DNA of 64,000 bases, from assembly GCF_003336875.1 (NCBI RefSeq), contig NZ_QGNJ01000005.1, positions 124,001 to 188,000 on the forward strand. Reading direction: 5' to 3'. The translations under genes were made by a program, and so were the position numbers. The notes beneath the pieces were generated by a model. It worked only from the letters and a program-made list of their open reading frames with translations. It was not told the origin of the DNA and searched no databases. The DNA comes from Oleisolibacter albus (GTDB lineage Bacteria > Pseudomonadota > Alphaproteobacteria > Azospirillales > Azospirillaceae). Positions 35,499 through 43,998 of the stretch are shown here, one piece after another. How positions within the stretch are numbered: position 1 is the stretch's first letter; each line of letters starts with the position of its first letter.

Positions 35499-36893
35499 TT
35501 GGCCCGAGCCGCCACGCGATACGTCTGCCAGAACTGTGGTGCGTCGTACCCGAAATGGTCCGGCAAGTGTGACGCCTGCGGTGAATGGAACACCCTGGTC
35601 GAGGAGCAGGTGGCGGAGTCCGCCCCCAAGGGGCTGGGCAAGACGCCGGGCCGGCGGATCGAGTTCGTGGCCCTGTCCGGCGTGTCCAAGGAGGCGCCGC
35701 GGCGCCTGAGCCATATCCAGGAATTCGACCGGGTCTGCGGCGGCGGTCTGGTCAACGGCTCCGCCCTGCTGATCGGCGGCGACCCCGGAATCGGCAAATC
35801 CACCCTGCTGCTGCAGGTCACGGCCTGCCTGGCCCAGGAAACCCGCTGCGCCTATATCAGCGGCGAAGAGGCCGTGGAGCAGGTGCGCATGCGCGCCGCC
35901 CGCCTGGGCCTGGTCAATGCCCCGGTGGAGTTGGCCTCCGCCACCAATGTCCGCGACATCGTCGCCTCGCTCGACCATGCCGACGGGCCGCGGGTGGCGG
36001 TGATCGATTCCATCCAGACCATGTATATCGACACGCTGGACAGCGCACCGGGAACCGTGGCCCAGGTCCGGGCCACGGCGGCAGAACTGATCCGGGTGGC
36101 CAAGCGCCGCGGCATCACCCTGCTGATCGTCGGCCACGTCACCAAGGACGGCCAGATCGCCGGCCCCCGCGTGCTGGAGCACATGGTCGACACCGTGCTC
36201 TATTTCGAGGGTGAGCGCGGGCACCAGTTCCGCATTCTGCGCGCCGTGAAGAACCGCTTCGGTCCCAGCGACGAGATCGGCGTCTTCGAGATGGGCGAGG
36301 ACGGGCTGGTGGAGGTAACCAATCCGTCAGAGCTGTTTCTTGCCGACCGCCGTGGGGATATAACCGGGACAGCCGTCTTCGCCGGCATCGAGGGCACGCG
36401 CCCTGTACTGGTGGAGGTGCAGGCGCTGGTTGCGCCGTCGCCCCTGGGAACACCGCGTCGTGCCGTCGTCGGCTGGGACAGTTCCCGGCTGGCCATGGTG
36501 CTGGCGGTCCTGGAGGCCCGGTGCGGAGTCGCCATCGGAGCCAATGACGTGTACTTGTCTGTCGCCGGCGGGTTGAAGGTCACGGAGCCGGCGGCCGATC
36601 TGGCCGTTGCCGCCGCCCTGGTCAGTTCACTGACCGGTGAGCCGGTGCCGGCGGATGCGGTGGTGTTCGGGGAAATCGGACTGTCCGGGGAGGTCCGTCC
36701 AGTGAGCCAGACCGACCAGCGCCTGAAGGAAGCGGCCAAGCTGGGGTTCGGCCGGGTGCTGATGCCGGCGCCGCGGCGGTCGCGGGGCGGTGCGGGCGAG
36801 GATACGCTGCGGCGGGTCGAACTGGACCATCTCAACGATCTGTTGCCCCTGTTCCAAACGGATTCCCCCCCGCCGCGCCGGGGAAAGGATTGA
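35499..36893 (+). CDS. radA: DNA repair protein RadA
   Basis: A 464-residue RecA-like branch-migration helicase. It begins at TTG 35499 (GGAG nine bases before) with a four-cysteine zinc finger (CQNCGASYPKWSGKCDACGE), then Walker A GGDPGIGKSTLL (about 93-104), the RadA-specific KNRFG (about 251), and a C-terminal Lon-protease-like domain (DVYLSVAGGLKVTEPAADLA). TATATA at 35461-35466 could be its -10. First gene of a radA-cvpA-purF-SDR block with short gaps. Confidence 0.96.
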   Translation: MARAATRYVCQNCGASYPKWSGKCDACGEWNTLVEEQVAESAPKGLGKTPGRRIEFVALSGVSKEAPRRLSHIQEFDRVCGGGLVNGSALLIGGDPGIGKSTLLLQVTACLAQETRCAYISGEEAVEQVRMRAARLGLVNAPVELASATNVRDIVASLDHADGPRVAVIDSIQTMYIDTLDSAPGTVAQVRATAAELIRVAKRRGITLLIVGHVTKDGQIAGPRVLEHMVDTVLYFEGERGHQFRILRAVKNRFGPSDEIGVFEMGEDGLVEVTNPSELFLADRRGDITGTAVFAGIEGTRPVLVEVQALVAPSPLGTPRRAVVGWDSSRLAMVLAVLEARCGVAIGANDVYLSVAGGLKVTEPAADLAVAAALVSSLTGEPVPADAVVFGEIGLSGEVRPVSQTDQRLKEAAKLGFGRVLMPAPRRSRGGAGEDTLRRVELDHLNDLLPLFQTDSPPPRRGKD

Positions 36894-36896
36894 GCG

Positions 36897-37613
36897 ATGC
36901 AGAGCAGCGGCATCAACCCCGTCGACATCATCGCCATTGTCGTCCTGCTGGTTTCGGCCCTGATGGCCTTCGCCCGGGGCTTCGTGCGTGAGGTCCTGTC
37001 CATCGCCGGCTGGGTGGCTGCCGCCCTGGTGACCTGGTGGGCCTTCCCGGCCGTGGCCCCGTTCCTGCGGGAGAAGTTCCCGACTCAGGCGGTGGCCGAC
37101 GGGCTGACTCTGCTGGGGCTGTTCACCCTGTCGCTGATCGTGTTCAGCGTCTTCACCCATTCACTGGCCGGCCGCGTGCAGGAAAGCGCCCTGTCCGCCA
37201 TCGACCGCAGCCTGGGCTTCGCCTTCGGCGTGCTGCGCGGCGCCGTGCTGGTCAGCCTCGCCTATCTGTTCGCCCTGTGGCTCTGGCCCGACAGCCAGCC
37301 GGACTGGCTGCAACAGGCCCGGACCCGGCCGCTGATGGCCGTCGGGGCCGAGATGCTGCAGGATCTGATGCCCGACCCCAATCTGGACCCGGCCCAGCGC
37401 GCCGCAGAGCGTGAACGCCGCCGCCGCCAGGAGCAGGTCGAGGCACAACGGACCCTGGAACGCCTCGCCAATCCAGAGCCGGCCCGGCCGGCCTCGACCG
37501 GCGGCCCCACCTCGCCGCCCGGCTACAATACCGAAGAGCTTGGCCGGCTGGAGCAGCTGATCAAGAACACGGACGCCGCTTCCCCCGCCCCTGGGGAGCC
37601 GCAGGCGCAATGA
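36897..37613 (+). CDS. cvpA: CvpA-family membrane protein
   Basis: A 238-residue protein, three bases after radA. Four membrane helices lie in residues 1-130 (IIAIVVLLVSALMAFARGFV, SLIVFSVFTHSLAG, AIDRSLGFAFGVLRGAVLVS), the CvpA core, followed by a charged Arg/Glu/Gln-rich and Pro-rich cytoplasmic tail. CvpA was named for colicin V production and is needed for envelope stress tolerance in several bacteria. Its location before purF is conserved widely. Confidence 0.93.
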   Translation: MQSSGINPVDIIAIVVLLVSALMAFARGFVREVLSIAGWVAAALVTWWAFPAVAPFLREKFPTQAVADGLTLLGLFTLSLIVFSVFTHSLAGRVQESALSAIDRSLGFAFGVLRGAVLVSLAYLFALWLWPDSQPDWLQQARTRPLMAVGAEMLQDLMPDPNLDPAQRAAERERRRRQEQVEAQRTLERLANPEPARPASTGGPTSPPGYNTEELGRLEQLIKNTDAASPAPGEPQAQ

Positions 37614-37662
37614 CCCCCTCCCCTCTCTTCCCCGCTTCCACAGCCCGAAAGGCGCCCTGACA

Positions 37663-39114
37663 ATGCTGACCACCCACCCCTTCGACGACGACAAGCTGCG
37701 CGAGGAATGTGGCGTCTTCGGCGTTCTCGGGCCGCAGGACGCCGCGGCGCTCGCCGCCCTTGGCCTGCACGCCCTGCAGCACCGCGGACAGGAGGCGGCG
37801 GGCATCGTCAGTTTCGATGGCAGCGAGTTCCACGCCCATCGGGCGTTGGGGCAGGTCGGCGACATCTTCGGCAACGAGCAGGTCATGCGCACGCTGAAGG
37901 GCGCCGCCGCCATCGGCCATGTGCGTTATGCCACCACCGGCGAGACGGCGCTGCGCAATGTGCAGCCGCTCTATGCCGAGTTCGAGTTCGGCGGCTTCGC
38001 CGTGGCCCATAACGGCAACCTAACCAACGCGCTGATGCTGCGCCGCCAGCTGATCCGCCGCGGCTGCCTGTTCCAGTCCACCACCGACACTGAAACCATT
38101 ATCCATCTGATGGCCACCGCACGCGGCGGCAATGTCATCGACCGGCTGGTGGAGGCCCTGCGGCAGGTGGAGGGCGCCTACAGTCTGGTGTGCGTGGCCA
38201 AGGACCAGGTGATCGGCGTGCGCGATCCCTCCGGCGTGCGGCCGCTGGTGCTGGGCAAGCTGGGCGATCACCCCGTGCTGGCCTCGGAAACCGTGGCGCT
38301 GGACATCATCGGCGCCGATTATGTGCGCGATATCGAGCCGGGCGAGATGGTGGTGCTGGAGGAAGGCTCGGTGCAGAGCCTGCGCCCCTTCCAGGCCGCG
38401 CCTTCTAAGTTCTGCATCTTCGAATACATCTACTTCGCCCGGCCCGACAGCTTCATGGAAGGCCACTCCGTCTATCAGGTGCGCAAGGCCATCGGCTCGC
38501 AGCTGGCCATCGAAAGCCACGTGGAGTCCGACGTGGTCATCCCGGTGCCGGACAGCGGCGTACCGGCAGCACTGGGCTATGCCGAGCAGAGCAATGTGCC
38601 CTTCGATCTGGGCATCATCCGCAACCATTATGTCGGCCGCACCTTCATCCAGCCCACGGACAAGATCCGGCGGCTGGGGGTGAAGCTGAAGCACAATGCC
38701 AACCGGCACTACATCGAAGGCAAGCGCATCGTGCTGGTGGATGACAGCATCGTCCGCGGCACCACCTCGGTGAAGATCGTCGAGATGATGCGCGATGCCG
38801 GTGCCAAGGAGGTGCATATGCGCATCTCCAGCCCGCCGACCAGCCATAGCTGCTTCTACGGCATCGATACGCCGGAGAAGGAGAAGCTGCTGGCACACAG
38901 GCTGTCGGTCGAGGAGATGTGCAAGTACATCGGTGCCGACAGTCTGGCCTTCATCAGCCTGGACGGGCTGTACAAGGCGCTGGGCCACGCCAAGCGCGAC
39001 AGCGGCATGCCGCAATATTGCGACGCCTGCTTTACCGGTGACTATCCGCTGGCGCTGACCGATTATGACAGTGCGCGGACCGATGTCTCCTACCTGGCCG
39101 AACGCCGGGCCTGA
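37663..39114 (+). CDS. purF: Amidophosphoribosyltransferase
   Basis: A 483-residue enzyme of the first committed step of purine synthesis: PRPP plus glutamine gives phosphoribosylamine. A 15-residue propeptide precedes the catalytic Cys16 (EECGVFGV), which becomes N-terminal. The glutaminase domain has QHRGQEAAGI, GHVRYATTG and HNGNLTN. The phosphoribosyltransferase domain has the PRPP loop VLVDDSIVRGTT (about 357). Cysteines near the C-terminus (PTSHSCFYGID, QYCDACF) fit the Fe-S-containing Bacillus type. Terminator at 39141. Confidence 0.97.
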   Translation: MLTTHPFDDDKLREECGVFGVLGPQDAAALAALGLHALQHRGQEAAGIVSFDGSEFHAHRALGQVGDIFGNEQVMRTLKGAAAIGHVRYATTGETALRNVQPLYAEFEFGGFAVAHNGNLTNALMLRRQLIRRGCLFQSTTDTETIIHLMATARGGNVIDRLVEALRQVEGAYSLVCVAKDQVIGVRDPSGVRPLVLGKLGDHPVLASETVALDIIGADYVRDIEPGEMVVLEEGSVQSLRPFQAAPSKFCIFEYIYFARPDSFMEGHSVYQVRKAIGSQLAIESHVESDVVIPVPDSGVPAALGYAEQSNVPFDLGIIRNHYVGRTFIQPTDKIRRLGVKLKHNANRHYIEGKRIVLVDDSIVRGTTSVKIVEMMRDAGAKEVHMRISSPPTSHSCFYGIDTPEKEKLLAHRLSVEEMCKYIGADSLAFISLDGLYKALGHAKRDSGMPQYCDACFTGDYPLALTDYDSARTDVSYLAERRA

Positions 39115-39140
39115 GTCCGTCCCCGCCGACTTTCGCTTGA

Positions 39141-39177
39141 CGCCGGGTCCGGGTGCCACGTACCCGACCCGGCGTTT
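39141..39177 (+). terminator. Terminator-like hairpin between purF and the SDR gene
   Basis: Stem CGCCGGGTCCGGGT / ACCCGACCCGGCG (13 bp with one bulged C), then TTT. The SDR gene begins 26 bases later, so read-through or a promoter inside the structure is needed for its expression. Confidence 0.55.
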
Positions 39178-39203
39178 CCCTGTCCAATGCCCACGAGCCG
39201 CCC

Positions 39204-39932
39204 ATGACCTCTGCTTCCCAGCCCCGCCGTCTCGACGGCCGTGTCGCCCTTGTGACCGGCGCCTCCCGCGGCATCGGTGCCGCCATTGCCGAACGGCTGG
39301 CCGCCGAAGGCGCCCATGTGGTGCTGGTGGCCCGCACGGTCGGCGGCCTGGAAGAGGTGGACGACCGCATCCGCGCGGCGGGTGGGGCCGCCACCCTGAT
39401 TCCGCAGGATCTGCTGGACGGAGCCAAGCTGGACATGCTGGGGCCGGCCATCTTCGAGCGGTTCGGCCGTCTGGACGTGTTCGTGGCGGCGGCCGGGCTG
39501 CTGGGCACCATCGGTCCCATCGCCCATGCCGACCCCAAGGACTGGGACCGGGTCTTCGGCGTGACGGTGAACGCCAATATGCGCCTGATCCGCACCACCG
39601 ACCCGCTGCTGCGCCGGTCCGACGCCGGGCGCGCCGTGTTCCTGACCGACCGCTACGCCCAGACGCCGGTGGCCTATTGGAGCGCCTATGCGGCATCCAA
39701 GGCGGCGCTGGAAATGATGGCCAGGTTGTGGGTGGCGGAAACACAGGGCAGCAGCCTGCGGGTCAATCTGCTCGATCCCGGCCCGGTGGCCACGGGTCTG
39801 CGCCAGACGGCTTTTCCCGGCGAAGACCCGGCGACGCTGCAGACGCCGGACATGGCGGCCCGGGCCATCGTCGAGTTCTGCGTGCCGGCCTGTGATCTGA
39901 ACGGGGAGCGCGTCGACCTCACCCCCGTTTGA
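39204..39932 (+). CDS. SDR-family oxidoreductase
   Basis: A 242-residue short-chain dehydrogenase/reductase. Nucleotide-binding TGASRGIG near residue 19, VAAAGLLG (NNAG-like position), and the catalytic YxxxK in YAASKAAL. The strand that normally carries the catalytic Ser reads VFLTDRYAQTPVAY, so the Ser appears to be replaced by Thr or Asp. Fourth gene of the radA-cvpA-purF block, an arrangement seen in related bacteria. Substrate unknown. ATG 39204 is used; the frame extends 17 codons upstream without similarity. Confidence 0.87.
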   Translation: MTSASQPRRLDGRVALVTGASRGIGAAIAERLAAEGAHVVLVARTVGGLEEVDDRIRAAGGAATLIPQDLLDGAKLDMLGPAIFERFGRLDVFVAAAGLLGTIGPIAHADPKDWDRVFGVTVNANMRLIRTTDPLLRRSDAGRAVFLTDRYAQTPVAYWSAYAASKAALEMMARLWVAETQGSSLRVNLLDPGPVATGLRQTAFPGEDPATLQTPDMAARAIVEFCVPACDLNGERVDLTPV

Positions 39933-39946
39933 TTTTTTTAGGACCG

Positions 39947-39962
39947 CGTGATTTAGGTCACA
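39947..39962 (+). promoter_or_regulatory. CRP-like operator with downstream -10
   Basis: CGTGA-TTTAGG-TCACA matches nine of the ten fixed bases of TGTGA-N6-TCACA. A TACAGT at 39985-39990 (four of six bases of the -10) puts a start at about 39997, so the site is centred near -42, the class II activator position. No -35 is needed in that geometry. Confidence 0.5.
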
Positions 39963-39996
39963 GTCGGAGCGGCGATGCCGGGGCTACAGTTTCCTC

Positions 39997-40102
39997 ACTG
40001 ACGTTTCCCCGCTCAGTGTTCGGATGGGTCCCCCCTTCTTACCCGTCCGGAAAAGAAGCCCGACTGGCAGGCCCGCCGCCCCCCAACGGCGGGCCTTTTT
40101 TT
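39997..40102 (+). ncRNA. Candidate small RNA with two C-rich loops
   Basis: A stretch of about 106 bases between the predicted start and a strong intrinsic terminator, with no supportable reading frame. Hairpin 1 (40021-40049) pairs CGGATGGGT with ACCCGTCCG (one G-U) and exposes a loop CCCCCCTTCTT. Hairpin 2 is the terminator (40070-40095), whose loop is CCCCCCAA. C-rich loops that can pair with ribosome-binding sites occur in known alphaproteobacterial sRNAs (for example the cuckoo RNAs with CCUCCUCCC), so a trans-acting sRNA is plausible. It could also be a 3' UTR product of the SDR mRNA. Confidence 0.5.
40070..40102 (+). terminator. Intrinsic terminator of the SDR gene/candidate sRNA
   Basis: Perfect 9-bp stem GGCCCGCCG-type (GGCCCGCCG / CGGCGGGCC) with an 8-base C-rich loop, then seven T. 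The strongest intrinsic terminator in the window. Confidence 0.92.
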
Positions 40103-40153
40103 GTCTGCACGGGAGCAGTGGAGCCATGATGGACATGGCAACGGACCGGCCGC

Positions 40154-40852
40154 TCAGCGTGCCAGGGTCCACCCCATGTCCCAGAAACCGGCCTCGAGCC
40201 GGCTGGCCGAATCGAAGGTTCGCAAGAGATCGGGGAAGCGCGCAGCCGCCCCACGCCGGTCGCCGAGGCGGTCCAGCAGCTCCACCTGCGCCCGGGCCAC
40301 GGCCCGATAGTCGGGATCGGCATACATCTCGATCCAGGCCCGGTAAGGATTGCCCTCCAGCCGGGTGGCCGGGTCGGCCATCAGCGCCGCCGCGATGTCG
40401 GCATAACCGATGATGCAGGGCGCCAGGGCCACATGCAGATCCAGCAGGTCCCCGGACAGTCCGCGTTCCAGCACGAAGCGGGTGTAGGCCAACGTGGCTT
40501 GCGCCTCGGGCGCGGCGGCCATGGCCGCCTCATCAAGGCCCCAGCCGGCGCAGTAGCGCACATGCAGCCCCATCTCCAGATCCAGGATGGCGGTCATGGA
40601 GCGGGAGGCTGCCCGCATATCCTCCAGCGTATCCGCCTTGTAGGCGGCCAGGGCGTAGGCGCGGGCGAAATGGATGAGGAACAGATAGTCCTGGATCAGA
40701 TAATGGCGGAAGCTGGCGTCGGGCAGGCTGCCGTCCCCCAGGGCACGCACGAAGGCATGATCCACATAGCTGTCCCAGGAGGACCGGACGGCGCGGCGCA
40801 AACGGTCGAACAGGCCGCCGGGCGTCGCCAGATCCTCCAGGACCACGGGCAT
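40154..40852 (-). CDS. tenA: TenA-family thiaminase II-like protein
   Basis: A 232-residue helical-bundle protein. Typical TenA residues: DYLFLIHFARAYA (about 55-67) and ALAPCIIGYADI with the catalytic Cys146, and a C-terminal Glu in EAGFWDMGW. TenA hydrolyses aminopyrimidine in thiamine salvage. The gene lies three bases after fdx in an Fe-S assembly operon, an unusual neighbourhood, since no thi genes are near. Assignment to TenA is firm; the reaction is by analogy. Confidence 0.9.
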   Translation of the reverse strand: MPVVLEDLATPGGLFDRLRRAVRSSWDSYVDHAFVRALGDGSLPDASFRHYLIQDYLFLIHFARAYALAAYKADTLEDMRAASRSMTAILDLEMGLHVRYCAGWGLDEAAMAAAPEAQATLAYTRFVLERGLSGDLLDLHVALAPCIIGYADIAAALMADPATRLEGNPYRAWIEMYADPDYRAVARAQVELLDRLGDRRGAAARFPDLLRTFDSASRLEAGFWDMGWTLAR

Positions 40853-40855
40853 GGG

Positions 40856-41170
40856 TTACTTGCTGCCCGGAACGCGCACCACCAGACCGTCCAGCTCCTC
40901 GCTGATGCGGATCTGGCAGCCCAGGCGCGAGGTCTTGGTCAGGCCGAAAGCCAGATCCAGCATGTCCTCCTCGTCCTCATTGGCCTCGGGCAGCACATCA
41001 TACCATTGCGGATCGATGATGACGTGACAGGTGGAGCAGGCCAACGACCCCTCGCACGCGCCTTCCAGATCGATATTGTGACGACGCGCCACTTCCAGGA
41101 TCGACAGGCCGAGGGGGGCATCCACCTCGCGGCGGGTCCCGTCGGTTTCAATGAACACCATCTTCGGCAT
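40856..41170 (-). CDS. fdx: [2Fe-2S] ferredoxin of the Isc type
   Basis: A 104-residue adrenodoxin-type ferredoxin with ligands Cys39, Cys45, Cys48 ([14 protein letters not shown]) and Cys85 (LGCQI). It supplies electrons for Fe-S cluster assembly, and its C-terminal LVVRVPGSK is typical. Located between hscB and tenA in the operon starting at iscR. Confidence 0.95.
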   Translation of the reverse strand: MPKMVFIETDGTRREVDAPLGLSILEVARRHNIDLEGACEGSLACSTCHVIIDPQWYDVLPEANEDEEDMLDLAFGLTKTSRLGCQIRISEELDGLVVRVPGSK

Positions 41171-41276
41171 TGCGCCACAACTCCTACAGCCGAACAGCCG
41201 GCAGCCGGCCCCATCAGAAATCGCGATGTTGTTACGAGCGGGCGTGCCGCAAGTCCAGTGCGGATTGCACAGCCCG

Positions 41277-41900
41277 TCAGGGCGCGGACTTCGCGCTCGA
41301 CAATTCCGCCCGGCGACGGCGGGCCGTCTCGGCAGCCAGCTGCATATCCTCGGCCCGGCGCAGCAGATCCGCCGCCTGATGCAGATTGCCCAGGCGGAAG
41401 GCCGTGGACAGGTCGCGCAGCACCAGTTCCAGTTCCAGACCCAGCCGGGCGGCGAAACGATCGATGGCGGTCAGATCGACAGCGACGGCGAGATCGATGG
41501 ACCAGTCGGCCCGCGGCGGCGTCGCCGGCAGGTTCTGGCCCTCGATCTCCAGCAGGTGGCGCGCACGCGTGATCGGATCGCGCAACATCACCCCGGCCTG
41601 CTCCAGAGCCGTGCGCTGGCGTTCAGCCAGTTCCCGCTCACGCGGGCCCTTGCCGGCGAAGCGGAGCGGATCGAAAACGCGACTGAGCCCATGCACCTGA
41701 CGGTCGAGATCCGCCTGGGCCAGATCGAAACGCCGGGGCAGGTTCAGACGGGTGAAGGCATCGACCGACGCCGGGGGCTGGACACTGCCGCATTGATGGC
41801 AGAACAGGGCGCGCGGGCTCACGGCCTTGCCGCAGAACCAGCAACTGCCCAGATCTCCTGCCAGCACAGTCGGGCGCGAAACGGATGGATCGGTCATCAT
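41277..41900 (-). CDS. hscB: HscB-like Fe-S co-chaperone without an HPD motif
   Basis: A 207-residue J-protein relative. N-terminal zinc ribbon CWFC (Cys20, 23) and FCHQC (Cys34, 37), the CWxC-x-FCxxC pattern also found in human HSCB. The J-domain region reads [20 protein letters not shown] (about 69-88); the expected His-Pro-Asp is replaced, and FDP sits in its place. The C-terminal helices ([30 protein letters not shown]) that bind the scaffold are present. HPD is required in this family to stimulate the Hsp70 partner HscA. hscA is not in this operon. Start: tandem ATGs at 41900/41897; a GTG at 41948 is an alternative. Confidence 0.8.
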   Translation of the reverse strand: MMTDPSVSRPTVLAGDLGSCWFCGKAVSPRALFCHQCGSVQPPASVDAFTRLNLPRRFDLAQADLDRQVHGLSRVFDPLRFAGKGPRERELAERQRTALEQAGVMLRDPITRARHLLEIEGQNLPATPPRADWSIDLAVAVDLTAIDRFAARLGLELELVLRDLSTAFRLGNLHQAADLLRRAEDMQLAAETARRRRAELSSAKSAP

Positions 41901-41975
41901 CTGCAAGGAATGTCCATTGCCGAGCCGGATGCAAGCGCGTTTCCACACGCCCTGCCGCCGTGCAGAGTTAACGGG

Positions 41976-43076
41976 TCAGGCGGCACGACGGCTCCGTGCG
42001 CGCATGGAAAGCCAGGTTGAGACGAAACGGTCGATGTCCTCCCCCTTGCTGCTCCAGCCAAGACTGACGCGGATGGCGCTGGCAGCCAGCCCATCATCCG
42101 CGCCCATGGCGCGCAGTACATGCGACGACTTGACCTTGCCACTGGAACAGGCGGCACCGCTGCTGACGGCGATACCGGCCAGATCGAACTGCATCAGCTG
42201 GCTCTCCGCCCCCACCCCCGGCAGAGCGATGCAGCTGGTGTTGGCCACCCGCGGCGCCGCCCGGCCAAAGATCACCGCTTCGGGCGCGGCGGCCAGCACT
42301 CTTTCCTCCAGCCTATCACGCAGAATGGCAAGAGCCGCATAGCCATCCAAATCCCGCCGGGCGGCCGCAGCCGCAGCCCCGAACCCGGCGAGTCCGGCCA
42401 CATTCTCCGTTCCCGCCCGCTGCCGTCGCTCCTGCCCGCCGCCACGCACCAGGGGATCGAGGTTGATCTGGGGTGCAACCAGCAATGCTCCGACGCCCTG
42501 CGGCCCGCCGATTTTGTGACTGGATACCGTCAACAGGTTTACCCCTGACGCCGCAAGGTCAAGGGGAATTCGACCGGCCGCCTGGACCCCGTCACTATGA
42601 AGCACCCCGCCGGCTGCCCGGACCAGTGCTGCAACCGCCGGCAGGGGTTGCAGCACACCAGTTTCATTGTTGGCCGCCTGGACGCTGACCAGGGTCGGAG
42701 CGCCAACGGACAAGGCGCGTCGCAATGCCTCCAGATCGATCAGCCCATCCGGCCCGACCGGCAGGCGCTCCGCCTCGGGAGCGGCTTCCAGCACCGAGGC
42801 ATGTTCCGTCGCCAGCACCAGCCGCCGACGCATCCCCGACACCCGCAGGGCAAGGTTGTTGGCCTCGGTTCCGCTGCCGGTGAAAACCACCCAGGAAGAT
42901 GGAGCGCCGACCAGGGCGGCGACGGCGTCTCGGGCATCCTCCACCAGCCGCCGGGCCTTGCGCCCCGGCCCATGGACGGAACTGGGATTGCCGGTGAGAT
43001 CAAGCGCCGCCAGCAGGGCGGCCCGGGCTTCGGGCCGCAGCGGCGCGGTCGCATTCCAGTCGAGATACAGGCTCAT
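41976..43076 (-). CDS. Cysteine desulfurase, NifS/IscS-like (short form)
   Basis: A 366-residue PLP enzyme that takes sulfur from cysteine for Fe-S and other sulfur cofactors. It starts at MSLYLDWNATAPLRPEARAA. PLP Lys188 lies in SSHKIGG; His92 and Asp162/Gln165 of the active site are present. The mobile Cys lies in SSGAACSSGK (Cys310), a NifS-type loop. It is shorter than IscS (about 400 residues), and in related bacteria this type precedes true iscS. Follows iscR by 22 bases. Confidence 0.92.
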   Translation of the reverse strand: MSLYLDWNATAPLRPEARAALLAALDLTGNPSSVHGPGRKARRLVEDARDAVAALVGAPSSWVVFTGSGTEANNLALRVSGMRRRLVLATEHASVLEAAPEAERLPVGPDGLIDLEALRRALSVGAPTLVSVQAANNETGVLQPLPAVAALVRAAGGVLHSDGVQAAGRIPLDLAASGVNLLTVSSHKIGGPQGVGALLVAPQINLDPLVRGGGQERRQRAGTENVAGLAGFGAAAAAARRDLDGYAALAILRDRLEERVLAAAPEAVIFGRAAPRVANTSCIALPGVGAESQLMQFDLAGIAVSSGAACSSGKVKSSHVLRAMGADDGLAASAIRVSLGWSSKGEDIDRFVSTWLSMRARSRRAA

Positions 43077-43098
43077 GCCGCCATCCACGCCGGTTCCC

Positions 43099-43563
43099 CT
43101 ACTCAGCCGCGATCGTGGCGGCCCTGTCGTCGGCGATGCGGGCCGGACGGACACGCCGTTCCAGCACATCGGCAAGGCTGACGGAGGAAAGATAAAGAAG
43201 GATCTGGTGATCGAGCTCTTCCCATAGGTGATGGGTGAGGCACCGTGTCTTGTCGCTACGGCAACCCTTGCCCTCCCCGCCGGCGGCGCAGCGGGTGGTC
43301 CGGATCGGCTCATCAACGGCGAGGATAATGCTGGAGACCGGAATGGCCGCGGGATCGGAGGCCAACAGGTAGCCGCCACCGGGACCACGCACACTGCGCA
43401 CCAGCGCCGCCGTGCGCAGGCGGGCGAACAGCTGTTCCAGATAGGACAGGGAGATCTCCTGGCGGTCGGCGATCTCGGCCAGAGCAACCGGACAGCCCTG
43501 GCTGTGCTTGGCCAGATCCACCATGGCCATGACAGCGTAGCGTCCCTTGGTGCTCAGCTTCAT
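43099..43563 (-). CDS. iscR: Rrf2-family Fe-S regulator IscR
   Basis: A 154-residue winged-helix regulator that senses Fe-S status. It starts MKLSTKGRYAVMAMVDLAKH. Cluster ligands Cys92, Cys101, Cys108 and His111 (TTRCAAGG, GKGCRSDKTRCLTHHLW) match the Cys3-His pattern of IscR, with a longer first spacing than E. coli. The recognition helix region is ISLSYLEQLFARLRTA. It is the first gene of the operon and probably autoregulates it. The frame is open far upstream without similarity; ATG 43563 is the accepted start. Confidence 0.93.
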   Translation of the reverse strand: MKLSTKGRYAVMAMVDLAKHSQGCPVALAEIADRQEISLSYLEQLFARLRTAALVRSVRGPGGGYLLASDPAAIPVSSIILAVDEPIRTTRCAAGGEGKGCRSDKTRCLTHHLWEELDHQILLYLSSVSLADVLERRVRPARIADDRAATIAAE

Positions 43564-43998
43564 CAGTCCCTCCGTTCGGCCCTTATCGCCCGGCGCTCCG
43601 CCCCGCGGAACGTGTCCCGCACCGACGGCCGGAACCGACGCGTTCCAGCCGCCGCGCGATCCTGTCCGCCCCCCCACAATGTCGCGCGAAAGATGCTTGA
43701 ATTCAGCCGCTCTCGCCGTGATATAGTCCCCCGCCCTGACCGGACCACCCGGCGGCGCCATCCATGGGGGGCTCCCTCCACCCGGGCAGCGTCGCGTCAT
43801 GGACCGGGACTGTCCCGGATCCGGCCCGGAACTGGCCCGGAACTGGCAATGCCGCCATCGGTTGCGATATAAGATGACCTACCTACATGGTCAAGAATTG
43901 CACCTTCAAGAGTCGTCGCCCCTCATGGGGCTTGCAAAGGAAATATGCAAAGATGCAGGCTGCGGGCTCTTGGCGACGTCTGACCCGGGACCGGTATA
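43564..43998. other. Divergent intergenic region iscR/hydrolase
   Basis: About 435 bases with no gene I can support. It should hold the iscR promoter on the minus strand. A tandem direct repeat of CCCGGAACTGG occurs at 43825-43835 and 43836-43846. A small plus-strand reading frame near 43799 has no ribosome-binding site or family and is not called. Confidence 0.5.
43839..43863 (+). promoter_or_regulatory. Weak EcfG-like promoter of the hydrolase gene
   Basis: GGAAC (43839-43843), 16 bases, then GGTT (43860-43863), against the EcfG consensus GGAAC-N16/17-cGTT. It lies 136 bases before the start at 43999. The imperfect -10 makes this a weak call. Confidence 0.3.

Noticed and set aside
39947-39962. 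FNR site reading of the palindrome upstream of the candidate sRNA
   Set aside because: The arms are GTGA/TCAC, which fit CRP; FNR needs TTGAT/ATCAA.
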